Positions 15,913-19,533 of a stretch of DNA of 19,533 bases are shown piece by piece; positions within the stretch are counted from its first letter, which is position 1, and each line of letters opens with the position of its first letter. The notes under the pieces are model-generated. The model searched no databases, was not told the origin of the DNA, and was given only the letters and a program-made list of their open reading frames with translations. The DNA comes from JBPCIX01 sp051005875. Lineage in GTDB: Bacteria > Actinomycetota > CADDZG01 > JAHWKV01. The DNA is taken from the NCBI GenBank assembly GCA_051005875.1, contig JBPCIX010000003.1, positions 1 to 19,533 on the forward strand. Reading direction: 5' to 3'. The position numbers were made by a program, and so were the translations under genes.

Positions 15913-16040
15913 AGAAAGAGTCCGACCGCAATTAACAGAAGTCCGAGAGCTGTGAGATTGAATGAGCCTATTGGAACTGTGAGTAACACTAAAAGGAAAC
16001 AAACTGCGGCGACGGCGAAACAGATTTTGCTTGGACTCAA
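15909..16040 (-). CDS. 43-residue small membrane protein
   Basis: This is a short gene on the minus strand starting at TTG 16040 and ending TAG at 15909-15911. A perfect AGGAGG (16046-16051) lies 5 nt upstream of the TTG. The product begins MSPSKICFAVAAVCFLLVLL, then a short turn VPIGSFNLT, then a second hydrophobic run ALGLLLIAVGLFL to the end: two membrane segments with a helical-hairpin shape. The stretch NLTALGLLLIAVGLFL resembles small hydrophobic proteins seen in other actinobacteria, but no named function is known to me. Its stop codon overlaps the stop of the convergent methyltransferase gene (15910-15912). Support is the ribosome binding site plus a clean two-helix product. Confidence 0.7.
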   Translation of the reverse strand: MSPSKICFAVAAVCFLLVLLTVPIGSFNLTALGLLLIAVGLFL

Positions 16041-16049
16041 GGCGACCTC

Positions 16050-16065
16050 CTCATTTTGCAATGAG
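16050..16065 (-). promoter_or_regulatory. small hairpin touching the Shine-Dalgarno of the 43-aa gene
   Basis: The minus strand reads CTCATT-GCAA-AATGAG, a 6-bp stem with a GNRA-type tetraloop. Its 3' arm shares two bases with the AGGAGG at 16046-16051, so folding could modestly limit ribosome access. The stem is AT-rich and short. Confidence 0.3.
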
Positions 16066-16132
16066 CCTCACGTATTGGGGCTCTCTTAGTCGCAACATAC
16101 CTCAAACCAACGTGGATCCTGCGGAAATAGTG

Positions 16133-16162
16133 CCCCGACCACTAACGTTTGCGTGGTTTGGG
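16133..16162 (-). terminator. possible terminator stem after the lipoprotein gene
   Basis: Just past the lipoprotein stop on the minus strand, ACCAC/GTGGT (16153-16157 and 16138-16142) forms a 5-bp stem. It is flanked by a further CCC/GGG pairing across an internal loop. No T-run follows. Weak support. Confidence 0.28.
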
Positions 16163-16164
16163 CT

Positions 16165-17199
16165 TTAGCTCACTTTGGGCAGGGCCTGGAGGAGCGGTTC
16201 TATCTCACCGGCAGTCGCTACGTTGTCCCAGCGGGCCATGATCTTGCCGTCGGCGCCGATCAAAAAGACCCACGGCTCCTGCAGGTCCTCGTCTCTCAGC
16301 AGCCATTCCGCAGCCGCTTTGTTGATGGTGTTGGCTTGCTTGTCACGCCAGATCTCGACATGCACAAACTCGGCGCGGTCCGAGTACTTTTTGGACAGGT
16401 CGGACGTCATGTCGGTGATCGGTCCACAGAATCGGCTGACGCAATAGGTGGGAGTTGCAAAGACCGCAAGGACCGGCGATTTCCCCTCTATTGCCGACTT
16501 AATAGTGGTGGAATGAAGCTCGGGATCGGGCACTTGCTTGTCGCCAGCGGCTCTGGAATCGATTGCTTCCCTGGGGGCGTCGGTTGAGGTCACAACCAAG
16601 TTTTCGGTTCTCGGAGCATCATCGCCGGGTGCTGGGACCTTGTGTTTTGGCAGGACTTGAAACACCGCCGTCCCCGTGTTCGGCCTCCCCTGTTTCTTGG
16701 GAATTCCGACCTGTACGCCCCAAAACCCCGGCTTATCAAAGGCAACTTGCGCAGCAAATACGCCCGCGCCATCCGGCGGATGAGGTACGGCTTCGGCTCC
16801 CTTGGGTTCCTCATGGCCTTCGCCCTCGGGGGGAACGGCTAAGAAGGTGCCTCTCACTTCGGGCCCCGGGGTACCCTCGCCCGAGGCATTATCGGTTCCG
16901 AGAAAGGCAAACCGCATAGCAGCGTCCCCTCCCATAACCAACTCTTGGTCAGGGGTCGAAAGGCCAACGATGAATCGCGCCGGCGGCCCTACGGCCAGGT
17001 CGTAGCTGGCGACTTGCACCACCAGCTGATCCTTCTTGGATCCGTCGGTCTTGTCGGGCTTGCTGTTGGTGCCACTTGAACAGGCCGTTGCCAGGACCAC
17101 CATCAGCAAGCCAAAAGCAGTCAATCTTTTTACGCGAAAAGCACTTACGCGAAAACCATGGGTCCTAGTTCCAGCCTGGGGGGTGGTCAATATTGTCAT
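16165..17199 (-). CDS. thioredoxin-fold lipoprotein
   Basis: This is a secreted lipoprotein ending in a thioredoxin-like domain. From ATG 17199 it has 344 residues; AAGGA 4 nt upstream supports this start over the in-frame ATG at 17238, which has none. The signal peptide is long: the hydrophobic run LTAFGLLMVVLATAC ends in a lipobox with Cys 40. The middle region is rich in Pro/Gly/Glu and resembles an Ig-like beta domain (GPPARFIVGLSTPDQELVMG). The C-terminal 110 residues show VLAVFATPTYCVSRFCGPITDM, a CX4C site in the thioredoxin position instead of CXXC, and WVFLIGADGKIMARWDNVATAGEIEPLL, a normal thioredoxin end. The substrate is unknown. It is divergent from the metal exporter gene. Confidence 0.8.
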   Translation of the reverse strand: MTILTTPQAGTRTHGFRVSAFRVKRLTAFGLLMVVLATACSSGTNSKPDKTDGSKKDQLVVQVASYDLAVGPPARFIVGLSTPDQELVMGGDAAMRFAFLGTDNASGEGTPGPEVRGTFLAVPPEGEGHEEPKGAEAVPHPPDGAGVFAAQVAFDKPGFWGVQVGIPKKQGRPNTGTAVFQVLPKHKVPAPGDDAPRTENLVVTSTDAPREAIDSRAAGDKQVPDPELHSTTIKSAIEGKSPVLAVFATPTYCVSRFCGPITDMTSDLSKKYSDRAEFVHVEIWRDKQANTINKAAAEWLLRDEDLQEPWVFLIGADGKIMARWDNVATAGEIEPLLQALPKVS

Positions 17200-17255
17200 C
17201 CGTCCTTGGCATCTTTCAATTGGGAGCGGTCGTACCATATCTGAACAAACGTTCC

Positions 17256-17261
17256 TATTAT
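17256..17261 (+). promoter_or_regulatory. -10 element for the CDF exporter, overlapping a divergent -10
   Basis: TATTAT lies 5 nt before the ATG at 17267, implying a leaderless or nearly leaderless mRNA. The same bases read CATAAT on the minus strand (17257-17262), a fair -10 for the lipoprotein gene about 60 nt upstream of its start. The two promoters would share one DNA segment and could compete. Confidence 0.45.
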
Positions 17262-17266
17262 GGAAG

Positions 17267-18190
17267 ATGACCCACGACCACTCTCATACTGGGCGCGGCG
17301 CCCAGGCCAGAGGCGGCGCCCGATACAAGTCCCGGCTGAAGTGGTCGCTCTTGCTGGTTCTTGGATTTTTCGTTGTTGAAGTTGTGGCGGGGGTCGCTAC
17401 AAAGTCTCTGGCTTTGATCTCCGACGCCGGCCACATGCTCACGGACGTTCTAGGCCTCGGAATGGCTTTGGCGGCCATCCACCTGGCCAACGCCGGGTCG
17501 GTGAGGCGACAGCGAACCTTCGGGCTCTATCGATTGGAAATTCTAGCCGCCCTGGCCAACGGTGTTTTACTTTTCGGCGTCGCCATTTACGTTTTGGTCG
17601 AAGCGGCCCGAAGACTTTCCGACCCTCCGGACATCTCCAGCTTGCCGATGCTTATCGTCGCCGGATTGGGTTTGGCGGTCAATCTCGTGGCCTTTGCCCT
17701 GCTTCGGTCCGGCGCCGAGGAATCGCTGAACGTCAAGGGCGCCTACCTCGAGGTTATGTCGGACGCGATCGGCTCGGTGGGAGTCATCGTGGCCGCCCTT
17801 GTACTTCGGGTGACCGGCTGGCCCTATGCGGACCCGATTGTCGCCGCTGCAATCGGCTTGTTCATTCTGCCAAGAACCTACCGCCTCACCGCGCAAGCGG
17901 TGCGAATTTTGATACAAGCCGCTCCCCCCAACATCGATCTCAAGAAGGTTGAGTCGGACCTACAGGCCATCGAAGGGGTGCTGGATGTTCACGACCTCCA
18001 CCTATGGACTCTCACTTCCGAAATGGAAGTTGCATCGGCGCATCTAAGAGTTGCCGACGGCAGTGATGCCCCAACAGTTCTTGACCGGGCGCAGACTCTT
18101 CTCAAAGAGCGCTACGACGTAGTCCACTCAACCCTGCAGATCGAATCAGAGTTCACCGAGTGCTATGAGCTGGGTGGCTGCCTGAACTAG
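17267..18190 (+). CDS. cation diffusion facilitator (CzcD/ZnT-type) metal exporter
   Basis: This is a six-helix membrane transporter exchanging protons for Zn2+, Cd2+ or similar ions. It has 307 residues from ATG 17267; the longer frame upstream runs through the lipoprotein gene and is not used. The N-terminus is His-rich (MTHDHSH). Helix 2 has H56xxxD60 in SDAGHMLTDVLGLGMAL. Helix 5 has E162-VMS-D166 in AYLEVMSDAIGSVGV, where the usual first ligand is His. The cytoplasmic C-terminal domain carries IEGVLDVHDLHLWTLTS and HSTLQIE, and the protein ends CYELGGCLN. The helix-5 Glu appears in some actinobacterial relatives and may alter metal preference. The ion cannot be named from sequence. Confidence 0.92.
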   Translation: MTHDHSHTGRGAQARGGARYKSRLKWSLLLVLGFFVVEVVAGVATKSLALISDAGHMLTDVLGLGMALAAIHLANAGSVRRQRTFGLYRLEILAALANGVLLFGVAIYVLVEAARRLSDPPDISSLPMLIVAGLGLAVNLVAFALLRSGAEESLNVKGAYLEVMSDAIGSVGVIVAALVLRVTGWPYADPIVAAAIGLFILPRTYRLTAQAVRILIQAAPPNIDLKKVESDLQAIEGVLDVHDLHLWTLTSEMEVASAHLRVADGSDAPTVLDRAQTLLKERYDVVHSTLQIESEFTECYELGGCLN

Positions 18191-18444
18191 CCGGCCGACC
18201 GAGAACGCCGGGGAGTCTTCGGGGTCCCCCCATGCACTGCAGTTCTCCCCGGCCCGCTCACGTCACGTCCGGTACCGATGCCGTCCATCCCCCGACCCGG
18301 TCTCCTCCTTGCCGCTCTCGTACTGGCGCCCGGCACCATAAGGTCGCCGGGCTGAGCAGGGAAGGGGGCGCGTGTGTAGCCTGACCCGCATAGACCCGCG
18401 GGCGCAGGAGCCTGCGCCCGGGATACGACCCCGTTCAGCCTTGC
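18191..18444. other. gene-free, GC-rich region with three strong hairpins
   Basis: No credible gene is present. Three inverted repeats stand out: GCCGGGGAG/CTCCCCGGC (18207-18215 and 18245-18253, 29-nt loop); GCCCGGCACC-ATAA-GGT-c-GCCGGGC (18328-18352, 10-bp stem with one bulge); and CGGGCGCAGG-AG-CCTGCGCCCG (18399-18420, perfect 10-bp arms). The first could terminate the CDF transcript. The last two lie past the end of the ELWK remnant on the minus strand. None is followed by a T-run. Confidence 0.6.
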
Positions 18445-18660
18445 TTAACGGATTCGCTGTCGCGTCTTCCACAGCTCCCACCCGTTCGCCCCGTCGTCGG
18501 CGGCGAAGAACAGGATGCCGTTGACGTTGGTCAGCCCGGAGGGGCCGAGCTGTCCGCGCCGGGACGGATGTCCTTGACCAGGACGGTGCCTGCCGTGGTG
18601 CCGTCGCTCTTCCAGAGCTCGATCCCGGCAACCCCGTCGTTGGCTCTGAATTCGAAGCGG
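18445..18660 (-). pseudogene. frameshifted fragment of an ELWK-repeat protein
   Basis: The minus strand encodes two parts of an ELWK-type repeat in different frames. One frame has FRANDGVAGIELWKSDGT followed by TAGTVLVKDIRPGADSSAPPG and a stop at 18531-18533. The next frame continues LTNVNGILFFAADDGANGWELWK and stops after TRQRIR at 18445. The expected joint, SAPPG-LTNVNG, is restored by adding one base near 18535, so a single-base deletion explains the break. Intact relatives are long secreted proteins with many such repeats. Here only about one and a half repeats remain, with no start, signal peptide or flanking repeats. It is a degraded remnant. Confidence 0.72.
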
Positions 18661-18870
18661 ACCCCGAGGTGCTGGAGCGGGCCCTCCAGATGGACCCGGC
18701 CGTGCCCGATCGGGAATCCGGAATCGAGCTCCGCCCTGAAAAAACTTGCGGCCGCCTTCAGGATCTTGCAGACGCTCGATGGAAATTCCGGCATCCCTCA
18801 GAATGCCCCGGCCGTCGACTCGGAACTTAGCTGCGGTAACATCACAAATCTTGGTCTCAAAGAAGAAGTT
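18661..18870. other. gene-free stretch between the ELWK remnant and the toxin-antitoxin operon
   Basis: Open frames exist on both strands here, but none has a recognisable domain, a good ribosome binding site or a sensible start. The left part stays GC-rich like the remnant; from about 18835 the sequence becomes AT-richer toward the antitoxin promoter. No repeat or RNA gene was seen. Confidence 0.4.
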
Positions 18871-18897
18871 GTAGCTATTTTGGGCTATAGTAGCTAC
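18871..18897 (+). promoter_or_regulatory. operator and -10 region of the toxin-antitoxin operon
   Basis: There is a perfect 7-bp inverted repeat, GTAGCTA (18871-18877) and TAGCTAC (18891-18897), with a 13-bp spacer ending at the antitoxin ATG. TATAGT at 18886-18891 is a near-consensus -10, 6 nt before the ATG. A repressor bound to the repeat would cover the -10. Phd/YefM-type antitoxins commonly repress their own operons, so autoregulation is the likely use. Confidence 0.55.
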
Positions 18898-19161
18898 ATG
18901 ATTGAAGTTGGAGTTCGACAGTTGAAAAATTCGCTCAGCCATTACTTGCGGCGGATTCGCAGTGGTGAGTCCGTACTCATTACCGACCGAGGGGTACCGG
19001 TTGCTCAAATCATTCCCGCCGTGGTCGCACCACGGATGCGTAAGCTAATGGCTGAGGGCCGAATAACTTGGTCAGGAGCAAAGTTTCAGCCTCCCACCAA
19101 GGTCCCCAATTTGAAGCCCGGCCCATCGCTGTCAAGCTATGTCTCGGAAGATCGCATCTGA
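18898..19161 (+). CDS. Phd/YefM family antitoxin (VapB-type)
   Basis: This antitoxin neutralises the PIN toxin encoded next to it and probably represses the operon. It has 87 residues from ATG 18898, typical for the family; the longer frame upstream crosses the promoter and ELWK region and is rejected. The N-terminal Phd/YefM DNA-binding fold is clear: IEVGVRQLKNSLSHYLRRI (2-20), then SGESVLITDRGVPVAQIIP (22-40). The C-terminal half (about 45-87), rich in Pro, Ser and Lys, is the expected toxin-wrapping tail. No Shine-Dalgarno is present, in line with leaderless transcription from TATAGT. Its TGA overlaps the toxin start (CTGA at 19158-19161). Confidence 0.9.
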   Translation: MIEVGVRQLKNSLSHYLRRIRSGESVLITDRGVPVAQIIPAVVAPRMRKLMAEGRITWSGAKFQPPTKVPNLKPGPSLSSYVSEDRI

Positions 19162-19533
19162 ACCTATATCTCGACTCAAGCGCTTTGGTTAAGGTTTTCG
19201 TCAACGAAGCGGGAAGGTCTCTCCTGCTCGAAAACATTGCCAGCGCCGATAGTTTGACCAGTTCGAGGATTGCATATGTCGAGTGCCGTGCCGCTATTAG
19301 CCGAGCGGAAAGAGATAGCCGCCTGAACTCTAAGGAGGCAGCCGGCGCGGTCGAAAATCTCAACCACAGATGGCCCGAACTCCAAGCTGTTGAACTGGAT
19401 GGCCATCTCACCAAACAAGCGGGTGACCTGACCCGGACTCAACGGCTGCGAGCAGGAGATGCGATTCACTTGGCATCTGCGGCAGTTCTCGTTGAAAAAG
19501 ATACAAGCGAGGTTACTTTTGCTTGCTGGGATA
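19158..19533 (+). CDS. PIN-domain ribonuclease toxin, VapC-type (partial, CTG start)
   Basis: This is probably an RNase toxin of a VapBC-type pair. The first 125 residues are present; the last few lie beyond the window. All four PIN acidic positions are visible: D6 in NLYLDSSALVK, E42 in SSRIAYVEC, D101 in RLRAGDAIHLASA and D125 in FACWD. The reading frame has no ATG, GTG or TTG for many codons upstream of NLYLDSS, yet PIN proteins usually begin one or two residues before this motif. The CTG at 19158 fits. It overlaps the antitoxin TGA as CTGA, a one-base variant of the common ATGA coupling, and GGAAG lies 7 nt upstream as a Shine-Dalgarno. A sequencing error (C for A) cannot be excluded. Confidence 0.85.
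   Translation, partial: MNLYLDSSALVKVFVNEAGRSLLLENIASADSLTSSRIAYVECRAAISRAERDSRLNSKEAAGAVENLNHRWPELQAVELDGHLTKQAGDLTRTQRLRAGDAIHLASAAVLVEKDTSEVTFACWD

Noticed and set aside
17036..17266. Upstream extension of the CDF gene beginning at ATG 17036
   Set aside because: It overlaps the signal peptide region of the divergent lipoprotein; the His-rich N-terminus at ATG 17267 and the -10 just before it fit better.
18656..18830. Plus-strand frame reading EADPEVLERALQMDP
   Set aside because: It looks helical, but it has no start or ribosome binding site and stops soon after; chance reading of a GC-rich segment is more likely.
18568..18897. Upstream extension of the antitoxin frame
   Set aside because: It crosses the promoter/operator, and the residues are shadow-like; ATG 18898 gives a standard Phd/YefM start.
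18445..19008. 187-codon minus-strand open frame over the antitoxin and ELWK remnant
   Set aside because: Only its last third, LTNVNG to ELWK, is meaningful; the rest is antisense to the antitoxin or low-complexity Arg/Gly/Pro shadow.
1..19533. CRISPR array, tRNA, rRNA or complete insertion sequence
   Set aside because: No spaced direct repeats, cloverleaf-like segments, rRNA signatures or transposase motifs were seen on reading both strands.

Overview
The window looks like a chromosomal segment of an actinobacterium (Actinomycetota), probably a deep-branching or uncultured lineage with moderate-to-high GC. The main evidence is gene order. Read on the minus strand it runs thrS - HIT - pgsA - patA-like - pimA-like - pdxS - pdxT - yebC - ruvC - ruvA - ruvB, which is the order known from mycobacteria and relatives (the Rv2614c to Rv2610c block, then pdx, yebC and ruv). 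GTG and TTG starts, one-base and four-base stop/start overlaps, and start codons with a -10 hexamer only 5-6 nt upstream (leaderless style) also fit actinobacteria.

Layout. 1-1765: ruvB (cut by the window edge), ruvA and ruvC, the Holliday-junction migration and resolution genes, tightly coupled. 1872-4795: pdxS and pdxT (pyridoxal phosphate synthase), yebC and a DUF4395 membrane protein. A 159-bp, fully foldback, TA-flanked element sits exactly between pdxT and yebC; removing it restores a TAGTG stop/start overlap. 4888-7537: lemA, htpX and a DUF3048 lipoprotein, an envelope cassette placed between the phosphatidylinositol mannoside (PIM) genes and the pdx genes. 7572-10272: pgsA, patA-like and pimA-like genes, giving phosphatidylinositol and early PIM synthesis. 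10284-12374 (plus): an EF-G-like GTPase placed against the direction of the conserved block, with its start codon only 11 bp from that of pgsA. 12396-14742: a HIT-family Ap4A phosphorylase-like protein and threonyl-tRNA synthetase with a shortened TGS domain. 14803-15912 (plus): a MidA-family methyltransferase. 15909-16040 (minus): a 43-residue membrane protein with a perfect Shine-Dalgarno. 16165-18190: a divergent pair, a thioredoxin-fold lipoprotein (minus) and a CDF-family metal exporter (plus).

The right end (18191-19533) is accessory. It has about 250 bp of GC-rich hairpins, a frameshifted remnant of an ELWK-repeat protein (minus), and a Phd/YefM-PIN (VapBC-type) toxin-antitoxin pair whose toxin appears to start at CTG inside a CTGA overlap. 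The toxin is cut by the window end.

The observation most likely to be new is the 159-bp foldback element at 3136-3294, which has the features of a MITE with a TA target duplication. No rRNA, tRNA, CRISPR array or complete insertion sequence was seen. All functional calls rest on recognised motifs and gene order; no database search was run.
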